The notes: generated by a model from the sequence alone, not told the origin. Positions 1 to 6,501 are shown, counted from the first letter of the stretch. The stretch: DNA of 64,000 nucleotides from UBA4744 sp963707435 (GCA_963707435.1 CAVPPF010000007.1:124001-188000); one strand, 5' to 3'. Numbers and translations: made by a program.

Positions 1-312
1 CGCTCCGTCTATGCAGACGAGACCGAATGGGAGCCCGTTCTCGCGGTGCTTCGCTCCGAGGGATACAACATGTCGATCGCTCACAAGGCGACGATCGCGG
101 TCCTCGGTGTTGATTCTTCCACCGCGATTCGGGTGGTGCTTGACAGTTCCACATGGGCCGACCAACGGGTTCAGTTCATCGAAACCAATGAGGGTTTTGC
201 TCAGGCCTTGAAGGAACGGGCGGACGAGTGGCAGGAGGATGACGAGTCCTGGCAAGCGACGATCCATTTGCGCAAGCGGCGACGGTGGTGGGAGTTCTGG
301 CGGCGGTGGTGA
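1..312 (+). CDS. Hypothetical protein, 5' end missing
   Basis: The frame is open from the first base of the window to a TGA at 310-312, so the gene begins upstream and only the last 103 residues are visible. An internal GTG at 46 or ATG at 70 could be read as starts, but the uninterrupted upstream frame argues for truncation by the window edge. The visible part is mixed alpha/beta in character with an acidic, tryptophan-containing stretch (DEWQEDDESW), and ends in a basic/aromatic tail (RKRRRWWEFWRRW). I do not recognise a family. The tail could be membrane- or nucleic-acid-associating, but that is only inference from composition. Confidence 0.6.
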   Translation, partial: RSVYADETEWEPVLAVLRSEGYNMSIAHKATIAVLGVDSSTAIRVVLDSSTWADQRVQFIETNEGFAQALKERADEWQEDDESWQATIHLRKRRRWWEFWRRW

Positions 313-455
313 GTGGCGTCGATCAGGCCCGAGCAGATCAACAGTTCCCGAGCGATAACGCCCTCATCACCGAATAGCGCAGAGCGGCACTTCGAGCGCT
401 GCTCGCTCGGTCCCTTGGGTCACTGTCCGTGGCCGGCGCGATCGGTTCTTGGTCG

Positions 456-1295
456 TCAGGCATCGCTCGTTACGTGTCCTAGGACGTCGTGTTGGAACGC
501 TTCGATGAAGCGGTCGGGTTCGCTGCCGTCGTTCGTATCCGGTCCGACAACGAGGCGGCTGACACCGATCCGTGCGTAGGCCTCGACAACATCGACCGTG
601 ACCACGCCGGGGGCGGCGACGGTGATCTCGAGTGGCCCCAGCATCGCCGAGCGGGGCACGGACTCAGCGAGATCCTCCAACTGTTGGATCAATTGGCGGG
701 TCCGGTCCGAATCGGTGAGCCAGCCGAACCACCCACTGCCCACGCGAACCGCCCGGGCAAGTGCTGCGGGCGAATGTCCCCCGACCACGATCGGAGGGTG
801 CGGCACCTGGACCGGTGTCGGGAACTGCACGACCCCATGGTCCACCGCGCCGTCTCCACCCGTTTGCGGACTCTTCCAGAGTTCCAGCATCCGAGCCAAC
901 CCGTCCTCGGTCCGGCTTCCCCGTTCTGACATAGGGACACCGAGCGCTGCCAACTCCGCTTCGATGTGACCCACCCCAACACCGACGATCAAGCGTCCCT
1001 CCGACAAGACGTCCACCGATGTCAGCTGCTTGGCCAACAACACCGGATTGCGCTGCGGAAGCACCAGAACACCAGCAGCGAGACGCACCGTCGAGGTGAC
1101 CGCCGCCAGATAGAGCAATGCAGCCAGTGCCTCCAGGCGCTGCTCGCCTGATCCAGGCATATCGGCCGGCAGAGCGACGTGGTCGCCCACCCACAGCGAC
1201 TCGAACCCGGCCTGCTCGGCGGCTTGAGCTCGGCGGGCGAGTACATCGGGAGCGATTCCTGGCCCCCGGTGCAAGCCAAACAGTCCGAACTTCAC
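456..1295 (-). CDS. LLM-class (F420-dependent type) oxidoreductase
   Basis: Luciferase-like monooxygenase fold protein of about 279 residues; in actinobacteria this family mostly contains F420-dependent oxidoreductases, though the substrate cannot be read from sequence. The N-terminus VKFGLFGLHRGPG, the motif GFESLWVGDHV and the segment DVLSEGRLIVGVGVGHIEAELAALGV are typical. The frame is open upstream to 1346, but I chose the GTG at 1293-1295 because a GGAGG sits 7 bases before it (1303-1307) and homologues begin at this K/R-FGLF segment. It is a single gene followed downstream by about 140 bases with no recognisable feature. FMN- rather than F420-use remains possible. Confidence 0.85.
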   Translation of the reverse strand: MKFGLFGLHRGPGIAPDVLARRAQAAEQAGFESLWVGDHVALPADMPGSGEQRLEALAALLYLAAVTSTVRLAAGVLVLPQRNPVLLAKQLTSVDVLSEGRLIVGVGVGHIEAELAALGVPMSERGSRTEDGLARMLELWKSPQTGGDGAVDHGVVQFPTPVQVPHPPIVVGGHSPAALARAVRVGSGWFGWLTDSDRTRQLIQQLEDLAESVPRSAMLGPLEITVAAPGVVTVDVVEAYARIGVSRLVVGPDTNDGSEPDRFIEAFQHDVLGHVTSDA

Positions 1296-1448
1296 CCCGA
1301 CACCTCCCATCCGTCCCAGGCCACCGGAACGGCGTCTCGTCACCACCGACCCCCCGAGGCTACCCGCCGGAGGCGCTCGGGATCACTAGATATGGGATGA
1401 GAACGAGCACCTCCACCGACCACGCAGATCGGCACCTCGGAGTGCGGT

Positions 1449-1724
1449 CTACCGGGGCCGGTAGATGTCTGCCCGATGGTCGATGTAGATGACTCGAACC
1501 GTGCGGCTTTCCTGATCGATCTCATAGACGATGCGGTAGGCCCCGACTCTGGCTGAGTGCAGCCCGGTGAGTTCGCCTCGTAGCGCTTTGCCTACCCGGT
1601 GGGGGTTCTCGAGCAAAGGGCCTACGAGGTAGTCGAGGACGGCCAGTGCGATCTTGTGAGGTAGTCGATCAATGGCTCGCCTTGCAGGGCCGGCGACCAC
1701 CAGGTCCCAATGCGTTTCGGTCAC
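1449..1724 (-). CDS. RelE/ParE-superfamily toxin
   Basis: A 91-residue basic protein of the RelE/ParE/YoeB superfamily, expected to be the toxin of a type II module and, if RelE-like, a ribosome-dependent mRNA endonuclease. The pattern seen is typical: N-terminal helix pair (ARRAIDRLPHKIALAVLDYL), then LRGELTGLHSARVGAYRIVYEID and the C-terminal strand VRVIYIDHRADIYR. It starts at a GTG whose last bases are the stop of the upstream antitoxin (GTGA overlap), so the two are translationally coupled. RelE versus ParE activity (mRNA cleavage versus gyrase poisoning) cannot be decided from this sequence alone. Confidence 0.88.
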   Translation of the reverse strand: MTETHWDLVVAGPARRAIDRLPHKIALAVLDYLVGPLLENPHRVGKALRGELTGLHSARVGAYRIVYEIDQESRTVRVIYIDHRADIYRPR

Positions 1725-2008
1725 GCTGTCTCGGAGCGGAGCTGGATGCGGAGCGCTTCGATCTCGTCCTTGGTGGCAACTTCACCGTTGGCTATGGCTG
1801 CCCGACCTTGCTCGATCTGGCGCATGGCCGCTGGATCCGAGAGGATCGCCAAGGTTTCTTCGATGGCCTCTAGGTCGTCTGTGCTGAGCAGTACTGCAAC
1901 GGGACGCCCGTTTCTGGTGACCGTGACTCGTTCTTGGGTGGTGGCGATCTCGTCAACGACTTCCGACAGCTTGGCCTTGACTTCGGAGAGCGGGAGCGTT
2001 CTTGACAT
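1721..2008 (-). CDS. Phd/YefM-family antitoxin
   Basis: A 95-residue antitoxin of the Phd/YefM family. The N-terminal DNA-binding part (SRTLPLSEVKAKLSEVVDEI, then RVTVTRNGRPVAVLLSTDDLEAIEETL) is characteristic and is followed by an acidic, probably unstructured toxin-neutralising tail. It precedes and overlaps the toxin gene by 4 bases, the usual order for autoregulated modules. I chose the ATG at 2008 over the one at 2014. The strong promoter (TTGACC at 2040-2045, 18 bases, TAGAAT at 2016-2021, minus strand) would start transcription at about 2008-2009, so the mRNA is probably leaderless and the 2014 ATG would lie upstream of the transcript. Confidence 0.87.
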   Translation of the reverse strand: MSRTLPLSEVKAKLSEVVDEIATTQERVTVTRNGRPVAVLLSTDDLEAIEETLAILSDPAAMRQIEQGRAAIANGEVATKDEIEALRIQLRSETA

Positions 2009-2015
2009 GACCATA

Positions 2016-2045
2016 ATTCTAGTCTGAACACGGGACCCTGGTCAA
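2016..2045 (-). promoter_or_regulatory. Promoter of the toxin-antitoxin operon
   Basis: On the minus strand TTGACC (2040-2045) and TAGAAT (2016-2021) are separated by 18 bases, close to the housekeeping sigma consensus. Transcription should begin at about 2008-2009, at the chosen antitoxin ATG. Confidence 0.7.
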
Positions 2046-2122
2046 TGGTCCTCAAGAACGACCGCGCAAGTTAGGCGCCGCACCGAGCACTAATTCTGGG
2101 ACGAGAACGATCCGATCCCCGC

Positions 2123-2152
2123 ACCGAGCCGAGCGGCACTGCTGCGCTCGGT
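2123..2152 (-). terminator. Possible terminator hairpin after the NTF2-like gene
   Basis: ACCGAGC (2123-2129) pairs with GCTCGGT (2146-2152) around a GC-rich loop. It lies just past the stop of the minus-strand NTF2-like gene. There is no T-run, so a factor-dependent or partial terminator is as likely. Confidence 0.35.
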
Positions 2153-2169
2153 GGGAACGGACGGGTTGG

Positions 2170-2619
2170 CTACTCGGGGTGGTGGATCGGTTCGAAAGGC
2201 TCGAGGCCGCGGCGGGCAAGCCTCACGGCAGCTGGGCCGACGATTCCCAGCGCAGGAGCGAAGTCAAGCGGGTTGAAGTACAGGCGTATGGTGGTCGCCA
2301 TGTCATCGCGGTAGGTCAGTATCTCGGCCCACTGACTCTCCAGGCGTCGTCCATCGGCCAGGATCCCGGTGACACCGAACTCTTCGATGAACACATCACC
2401 GTCGACACTGATGACTTGAGGGTGGAGCTCGATGCGCTCAACATGGGCGAACACCCAATCGAGCCATCGGCGCACTCCATCATGGCCGTGGAGGCGGGCA
2501 CCGAGCAGCTCGACCGTGCAGTCCTTGGCGAAGCAGGCAACGACCCGGTCGAGGTCCCCGGCTTCGAGGGCGTGGTCGAGCTCAGAAGCGGCCGCACGGA
2601 CCGACGACTCTGACTGCAT
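2170..2619 (-). CDS. SnoaL/NTF2-like domain protein
   Basis: A 149-residue protein with the cone-shaped NTF2/SnoaL-like fold signature: the N-terminal helix SELDHALEAGDLDRVVACFAKDCTVELLG, a central GHDGVRRWLDWVF helix, and strands ending with a WAEILTYRD-type motif. The superfamily includes small-molecule isomerases, hydrolases and non-enzymatic binding proteins, so no reaction can be assigned. The ATG at 2617-2619 lies 6 bases after a TACGCT hexamer (2626-2631, minus strand), suggesting a leaderless transcript. It is a single gene. Confidence 0.7.
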   Translation of the reverse strand: MQSESSVRAAASELDHALEAGDLDRVVACFAKDCTVELLGARLHGHDGVRRWLDWVFAHVERIELHPQVISVDGDVFIEEFGVTGILADGRRLESQWAEILTYRDDMATTIRLYFNPLDFAPALGIVGPAAVRLARRGLEPFEPIHHPE

Positions 2620-2729
2620 AGATCCAGCGTATCAATCGCACCGATCTCCACATACGGAGCGGGAACGTTCCCGGCAGCGAACCACGCCGAACGGCATGCC
2701 TGATGAGCGGTCGAGTACGCTCGCTCGCC

Positions 2730-3398
2730 ATGGACGCCGATCTGCTGCTGCTCGCCCTCGAGGACTTTCTTCCGGTCGTGTTGTCCGGGACTGCGTTGTT
2801 CGTGCTGGCACGTGTGTGTGGGCGATTGGATCCGCCCGCCGGGAGGTACGTGGCCACCGCCCTCGTGCTCCTCGTCGTCGGTGGTCTGACGAAGCCGATC
2901 TACAAGACGCTCCTTGCGCTGTCGGATGGCACGGTCGATCTTGTTGTCCTCGATGACCTGCTGTTCTGGTTCCTGGCGCCCGGGTTCATCCTGCTGACGG
3001 CCGGGCTCCGCAGCGCCTTGGGGGTGGGCCGCGGAGCGAGCCCCAAGATCGAGCGAGGGTGGCCGGCAGCGGCTGGGGGAGTGGTCCTCGCCGCAGCCGT
3101 GTTCCTCACTATCGGTTCGGACGCATGGTTCGTGGTGCTCCTGGCGGCGGCGACGCTCGCAAACGTGGCGGCCGTCGTCGTGCTGGTGCGTTGGGCGTCG
3201 GGATACCGCGACGTCTTCACCGCTGCTTTGTTTGCATCCTCTTTGGTGATCGTGTTCGGCTTGGCCTGGGCGGCGGCATCACTCGAACAGACGATCGCCA
3301 TCCAGTGGGGAGAGCAGCTCTTCTCAACCGCAAGCCAAGGCCTGTTTCTGTGGGGCTCGCTCCGGCTCTCGGGCCTCGTCGTACCGTGTTGCGGGTGA
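2730..3398 (+). CDS. Hypothetical integral membrane protein
   Basis: About 222 residues, predominantly hydrophobic, with roughly six or seven membrane segments: after the N-terminus, LVLLVVGGLTKPIY, LLFWFLAPGFILLTAGL, AAAGGVVLAAAVFLTIG, FVVLLAAATLANVAAVVVLV, ALFASSLVIVFGLAWAAA and a C-terminal one. No family is recognised. The frame is open from 2703, but the ATG at 2730 fits better because a TACGCT hexamer (2716-2721) ends 8 bases before it, as for several other leaderless genes here. The gene is followed by the 1.1 kb gene-free region. Confidence 0.65.
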   Translation: MDADLLLLALEDFLPVVLSGTALFVLARVCGRLDPPAGRYVATALVLLVVGGLTKPIYKTLLALSDGTVDLVVLDDLLFWFLAPGFILLTAGLRSALGVGRGASPKIERGWPAAAGGVVLAAAVFLTIGSDAWFVVLLAAATLANVAAVVVLVRWASGYRDVFTAALFASSLVIVFGLAWAAASLEQTIAIQWGEQLFSTASQGLFLWGSLRLSGLVVPCCG

Positions 3399-3444
3399 AC
3401 GAGCCGATGTCGATCGTCGTGTGTCTGCCTGAGGGGATGGATCT

Positions 3445-3485
3445 CTGTCATTCCCATGTCTTGTTTCCACTGTCATTCCAATGTC
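3445..3485. repeat. Direct repeat of a 16-base motif
   Basis: CTGTCATTCCCATGTC (3445-3460) recurs with one mismatch at 3470-3485, start-to-start distance 25 bases. It lies about 35 bases before the first structured-RNA operator. It could be a remnant end of a mobile element or a protein-binding site; no transposase is nearby. Confidence 0.5.
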
Positions 3486-3518
3486 GTCGCACAGACAACG
3501 CATGGCTGGTTGTTGGGT

Positions 3519-3549
3519 GGTCGCGAAATTTGGGTTGGTGGTCGCGAAA
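3519..3549 (+). promoter_or_regulatory. Paired GGTCGCGAAA boxes, copy 1
   Basis: GGTCGCGAAA occurs at 3519-3528 and 3540-3549, exactly 21 bases apart (two helical turns), just upstream of the copy-1 promoter. The same pair with the same spacing precedes copy 2. This looks like a binding site for a dimeric regulator; the factor is unknown. Confidence 0.6.
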
Positions 3550-3567
3550 ACGAAATAGCTTGACGGC

Positions 3568-3597
3568 TTGCGGTTGCCGGGGGTGGTGTTCTACATT
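3568..3597 (+). promoter_or_regulatory. Promoter of structured RNA 1
   Basis: TTGCGG (3568-3573) and TACATT (3592-3597) are separated by 18 bases; transcription would begin near 3604. The same two hexamers occur before copy 2 with a 17-base spacer, which supports them as functional. Confidence 0.6.
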
Positions 3598-3603
3598 CTC
3601 GTC

Positions 3604-3992
3604 CGCTGCTTCGGAGGCAACTCGGAAGCGGTACTGGAAACCCCGGTCGGTTTACCGGAAGGGGAGACCGGTTTCCTCGGATGATGCTCTCGTAAGGGAG
3701 CAACGAAAGAGAAGACCTTCGGGTTGACTCGGACGGTCATGTGAGGTTCTTCCCGGTAACGGGGAGCCGCTCCGTAAGGGGCGGGCCACGCTGATCGGGC
3801 TTCGGCCCGGACAGGGTGAGGTTTCGAAACCGGGCTTCGGTCTGGGGCAGAGACCAGCCTTCGGTGCGGACTTCGGTCCGGATCGGAGTTTCGCAGCCTT
3901 CGGGCTGCGGAGGCTGGAACCGGCGAAAGCTGGTTTTGGTTTGAGAACCCCGAGAGGGTGGATGCTTCGGCGGACGCTCCCTCGGGGTCTCT
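3604..3992 (+). ncRNA. Candidate structured RNA 1 (multi-hairpin, about 390 nt)
   Basis: This gene-free stretch is a chain of stable hairpins capped by GNRA or UUCG tetraloops. GCAA caps 3609-3628 (8 bp, one mismatch), GTAA caps 3686-3701, 3749-3766 and 3767-3784, and GAAA caps 3919-3934. TTCG caps 3714-3725, 3796-3809, 3867-3880 and 3892-3909. Further hairpins lie at about 3641-3664, 3820-3831 and 3839-3855. It ends in a long hairpin at 3947-3988. Tetraloops of these two classes are hallmarks of folded RNA rather than of coding DNA. A homologous, shorter module follows at 4207. It does not resemble tmRNA, RNase P RNA, SRP RNA or 6S RNA as I know them. The boundaries are inferred from the promoter and final hairpin. 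Its function is unknown. Confidence 0.65.
3947..3988 (+). terminator. 3' terminal hairpin of structured RNA 1
   Basis: ACCCCGAG (3947-3954) pairs with CTCGGGGT (3981-3988), enclosing a UUCG-capped inner stem. The element is conserved with compensatory changes in copy 2. There is only a weak T-run (GTTT at 3996-3999), so it may be a 3' stabilising domain as much as a terminator. Confidence 0.5.
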
Positions 3993-4122
3993 CGCGTTTG
4001 GGGCCGGCTTGGGTATCCACGGCTACCACCACCTTGGGACCGCCTTGAGCGGAATGGTTTTGTTGAGGTTTGGTTTGCGGTTTGTTGGTGGGCGGACGGC
4101 GGTATTGCTGGTTGTTGGGGTT

Positions 4123-4153
4123 GGTCGCGAAATTTAGGTTGGTGGTCGCGAAA
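4123..4153 (+). promoter_or_regulatory. Paired GGTCGCGAAA boxes, copy 2
   Basis: GGTCGCGAAA occurs at 4123-4132 and 4144-4153, again 21 bases apart and in the same position relative to the promoter as in copy 1. The surrounding sequence (about 4108-4200) is a clear duplicate of about 3504-3600. A related TCGCGAAAT lies at 4434-4442, upstream of the first small protein gene. Confidence 0.6.
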
Positions 4154-4171
4154 ACGAAGTGGCGGTTTGGC

Positions 4172-4200
4172 TTGCGGTGGGGGTGGGTTGGTTTTACATT
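4172..4200 (+). promoter_or_regulatory. Promoter of structured RNA 2
   Basis: TTGCGG (4172-4177) and TACATT (4195-4200) have a 17-base spacer. Transcription would begin near 4207. The hexamers are identical to those of copy 1. Confidence 0.6.
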
Positions 4201-4206
4201 GTTGGG

Positions 4207-4362
4207 ACCGGCAGTGAGGCAACTCACCGTCGGGGCTGGCACCACTGAGAGGTGGTGTTGGGCTCCCACCGGGAGACCGGATCCTTCGGGGTCTTGGAGT
4301 TTCGGTAGGAGAGAGAATCCCGAGAGGGCGCATACTTCGGTAGACGCTCCCTCGGGATTTTT
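4207..4362 (+). ncRNA. Candidate structured RNA 2 (about 155 nt)
   Basis: This is a compact relative of structured RNA 1. It opens with an 11-position stem capped by GCAA (4208-4233), then a 7-bp stem capped by GAGA (4240-4257), a 5-bp stem (4263-4275), a UUCG-capped stem (4280-4293) and the terminal hairpin (4316-4359) followed by five T. The first hairpin shares the apical GAGGCAACTC with copy 1, and the terminal domain is conserved with paired substitutions. Relative to copy 1 it lacks the central chain of hairpins. No ORF of convincing composition covers it on either strand. It is most likely a small non-coding RNA of unknown role. Confidence 0.68.
4316..4362 (+). terminator. Intrinsic terminator of structured RNA 2
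   Basis: AATCCCGAG (4316-4324) pairs with CTCGGGATT (4351-4359) and runs into TTTTT (4358-4362), a classical rho-independent terminator. Compared with copy 1, one C-G pair is replaced by T-A in the outer stem and one G-C by A-T in the UUCG-capped inner stem. Confidence 0.75.
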
Positions 4363-4515
4363 CGCGTGCTGGGGGTTCGGGGTCTGGTGGCCGGTTTCCG
4401 GGTTGTCGTCCAGCCGACCCAGACAACACTTGCTCGCGAAATCCGCGTTCGAGGCAATCACCCACGCTACGTTGTTGCTCAGGCGGTTGGAGTGAGAGGG
4501 CCCTCTGGAGGTCAA

Positions 4516-4794
4516 ATGTTCCAGACGGTTCGCTATGTGGAAGAAGAGACCGAGCCGGGCCGGATCGCACCGGTACCGACCGAATTCGAGATCGGCAGGT
4601 ATTCCAGCGAACACCTGGCCGTCTACGCGGCCCGGGCTTCGATGGCGGAGTACGTGCGATCGGGTCGCCCTGAGTACGCCTGGTGGATCGTCCGTCAAGA
4701 GGGTCACCACCTGGCCAACTGGATCGCCGACTCCCGGACCAGGCGGGAATTCGTGGTGGATCTCACCACCAGCCGTCTCGTTGAAGTTGCCTGA
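4516..4794 (+). CDS. Small protein of unknown family, paralogue 1
   Basis: This is a 92-residue soluble protein with no family I recognise. It is about half identical over its whole length to the product of the gene at 4917. Shared blocks are EEE-x2-PGR-x-AP-x-PTE near the N-terminus, a variable S/G-rich middle, and a strongly conserved C-terminal half YAWWIVR-x2-G-x2-LANWI-x-DSR-x2-REF-x2-DLT. The frame is open from 4366 but the ATG at 4516 has a GGAGG 4-5 bases upstream and matches the paralogue's start. A 12-base palindrome (4495-4506) abuts the ribosome binding site. The gene lies directly downstream of the structured-RNA pair, which may or may not be functionally meaningful. Confidence 0.75.
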   Translation: MFQTVRYVEEETEPGRIAPVPTEFEIGRYSSEHLAVYAARASMAEYVRSGRPEYAWWIVRQEGHHLANWIADSRTRREFVVDLTTSRLVEVA

Positions 4795-4824
4795 GCAGGA
4801 CGTCGGTTGCTTTAGGTGAGGAAT

Positions 4825-4849
4825 CCGCCACACGCGGTGGTGGTGGCGG
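4825..4849 (+). terminator. Hairpin between the two paralogues
   Basis: CCGCCAC (4825-4831) pairs with GTGGCGG (4843-4849). It could terminate the first paralogue's transcript; there is no T-run. A TAGGAT (4852-4857) just after it is a possible -10 for the second paralogue. Confidence 0.35.
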
Positions 4850-4916
4850 TGTAGGATGATGTCAACACGGTGGCTCTGGGGAGCCGCCGGCTGGCGGGAG
4901 CAGCAGCGAGGCAACC

Positions 4917-5201
4917 ATGTTCGAATCAGTCGAATTCATCGAAGAAGAGGTCGTGCCGGGCCGACCGGCTCCGATCCCCACCGAAAAGATCCTGGGCACG
5001 TTCGAGTCGGAAGAGGATGCCGTGGCCCGAGCGCGCGCCGCGCGTGAAGGCTTTATGGGCTCCGGGAAGCACGGGTATGCCTGGTGGATCGTGCGGGAAC
5101 AGGGCGCTCGTCTCGCCAACTGGATTTCGGACTCCCGGTCCGATCGTGAGTTCGCGCTCGATCTGACCTCGGGAGAGCTGATCGAGGTTCCGCAGGACTG
5201 A
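4917..5201 (+). CDS. Small protein of unknown family, paralogue 2
   Basis: A 94-residue paralogue of the 4516 gene product, with the same EEE/PGR/PTE start and the GYAWWIVREQG-x-RLANWISDSRSDREF-x-LDLTSGELIEV C-terminal half. Charged residues flank conserved tryptophans (WW and NW), suggesting a small compact domain, perhaps binding a partner or RNA; that is inference. The ATG at 4917 has GAGG 5 bases upstream. The 53-base leader predicted from TAGGAT (4852-4857) contains two small hairpins (4872-4885 and 4884-4897). The two genes form a tandem duplication separated by 122 bases. Confidence 0.78.
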   Translation: MFESVEFIEEEVVPGRPAPIPTEKILGTFESEEDAVARARAAREGFMGSGKHGYAWWIVREQGARLANWISDSRSDREFALDLTSGELIEVPQD

Positions 5202-5309
5202 CCGGTTGCCCATCGGCCACCCGGTGGGTTCCCATGCCGCCTTCGCAGCACCGCACGCTCCTCCGACCGGTAGAGTCCTGACGACGTCGTCCGGGAAGGT
5301 TTGCGCTGC

Positions 5310-5669
5310 ATGGAGGCTTTTCACACGACCTGGGGCTGGGTGGCCGTGTCCCTGGCCGGTCTGGCAGGACTGACGGGCATCGCCTATGCAATTGCCAAGC
5401 GACCTCTGACCAGGCCCTTCTGGATCGTGGCGGGAGCGAGCATGGCGGCGATGGTCGTTCAGGTCCTGGCCGGCATCGTCCTCTACCTGCAGGATGAAGA
5501 CCCCGGCGCCTTTCACATGTTCTACGGGTTTCTGGTGCTCTTCAGCCTTGCCTTTGCCTACATGTACCGGGCTCAGCTCTCCAAGCGTCCGGCGCTGTCC
5601 TGGGGGTTGCTGCTGCTGTTCATCATGGGACTCGGTCTTCGGGCGATCATGACCTTCGAAGGCACATAG
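5310..5669 (+). CDS. Small integral membrane protein
   Basis: A 119-residue protein with four predicted membrane segments: WGWVAVSLAGLAGLTGIAYAIA, FWIVAGASMAAMVVQVLAGIVLYL, FHMFYGFLVLFSLAFAYMY and LLLLFIMGLGLRAI. Short basic and acidic loops separate them. No family is recognised with confidence; similar four-helix proteins in actinobacteria are annotated only as hypothetical. The ATG at 5310 is chosen because GGGAAGG lies upstream. It sits 38 bases before fabI on the same strand and may be co-transcribed with it. Confidence 0.65.
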   Translation: MEAFHTTWGWVAVSLAGLAGLTGIAYAIAKRPLTRPFWIVAGASMAAMVVQVLAGIVLYLQDEDPGAFHMFYGFLVLFSLAFAYMYRAQLSKRPALSWGLLLLFIMGLGLRAIMTFEGT

Positions 5670-5707
5670 ACCTACGATGGGCGGGCAAGGGTGCGGAAGG
5701 GGACATT

Positions 5708-6490
5708 GTGCTGCTCGAAGGTAAGAGGCTGTTGATCACGGGAGTGCTCACGGACGACTCAATCGCCTGGCATACCGCACACGTTGCGCAGGAGCAAGGC
5801 GCCGCGATCGTGCTCACGGGGTTCGGTCGTGGGTTGCGACTGACCGAACGGGCTTCTCGCCGGTTGCCCGACCCGCCCGATGTCCTCGAACTCGATATCA
5901 ACAACCCGGACCATCTCGTGGCTATCGCCGCTGATCTGACCACACGGTGGGGATCGATCGACGGTGCGCTGCACGCCATCGCCTACGCCCCGACGGATGC
6001 CCTGGGTGGCAACTTCCTCAACACGCCGCCGGAGAGTGCCCAATCTGCCTTCCTGACCTCTGCCTTCTCGTTCAAGACGCTGGCCGTCGGATTGTTGCCG
6101 CTCCTCCGGGCGGCCGGTGGCGGTTCCCTGGTCACGCTGGATTTTGACAACCGCCAGGCGTGGCCCGCCTACGACTGGATGGGCGTTGCGAAGGCGGCGC
6201 TCGAATCGGTGACGAGGTACCTCGCCCGGTATCTGGGTGAAGACCACATCCGGGTCAATGCGGTATCGGCCGGGCCGTTGGCGACCGTGGCCGCCAAATC
6301 GATCCCCGGCGTCAATCTCTTCGAGAAGGCCTGGGGTGAGCGGGCGCCGCTCGGGTGGGATCTGACGGATCCCGAACCGGTCGCCCGGATGGTGTGCGTA
6401 CTGCTTTCCGACTGGGCCCCGGCTACCAGCGGGGAACTCATCCACGTCGACGGCGGCTTTCATGCGATCGCCGCCGGAAGCGGCGAGTAA
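5708..6490 (+). CDS. fabI: Enoyl-[acyl-carrier-protein] reductase, InhA-like
   Basis: An NADH-dependent enoyl-ACP reductase that performs the last reduction of each fatty-acid elongation cycle. It is a short-chain dehydrogenase of 260 residues. The cofactor segment LITGVLTDDSIAWHTA, the catalytic Tyr155 and Lys162 in YDWMGVAKAALESV, and the C-terminal GELIHVDGGFHAI are all present. The YxWMxVAKxALESV motif and the preceding LDFD are closer to mycobacterial InhA than to proteobacterial FabI. It starts at a GTG with AAGGGGA upstream. InhA-type enzymes can act on long chains, but mycolate synthesis cannot be inferred from this gene alone. Confidence 0.93.
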   Translation: MLLEGKRLLITGVLTDDSIAWHTAHVAQEQGAAIVLTGFGRGLRLTERASRRLPDPPDVLELDINNPDHLVAIAADLTTRWGSIDGALHAIAYAPTDALGGNFLNTPPESAQSAFLTSAFSFKTLAVGLLPLLRAAGGGSLVTLDFDNRQAWPAYDWMGVAKAALESVTRYLARYLGEDHIRVNAVSAGPLATVAAKSIPGVNLFEKAWGERAPLGWDLTDPEPVARMVCVLLSDWAPATSGELIHVDGGFHAIAAGSGE

Positions 6491-6501
6491 TCGGCGCGTG
6501 G

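Noticed and set aside
3604..4362. Identification of the structured RNAs as tmRNA, RNase P RNA, SRP RNA or 6S RNA
   Set aside because: None of the conserved cores of these RNAs is present (for example the RNase P GAGGAAAGUCC segment, the tmRNA tRNA-like ends or the SRP domain IV loop).
3652..4914. Long minus-strand open frames (420 and 277 codons) across the structured-RNA region
   Set aside because: They run antisense through two hairpin modules and into the plus-strand small protein gene, and their product is proline/arginine/serine-rich low complexity without any domain. They reflect strand composition, not coding.
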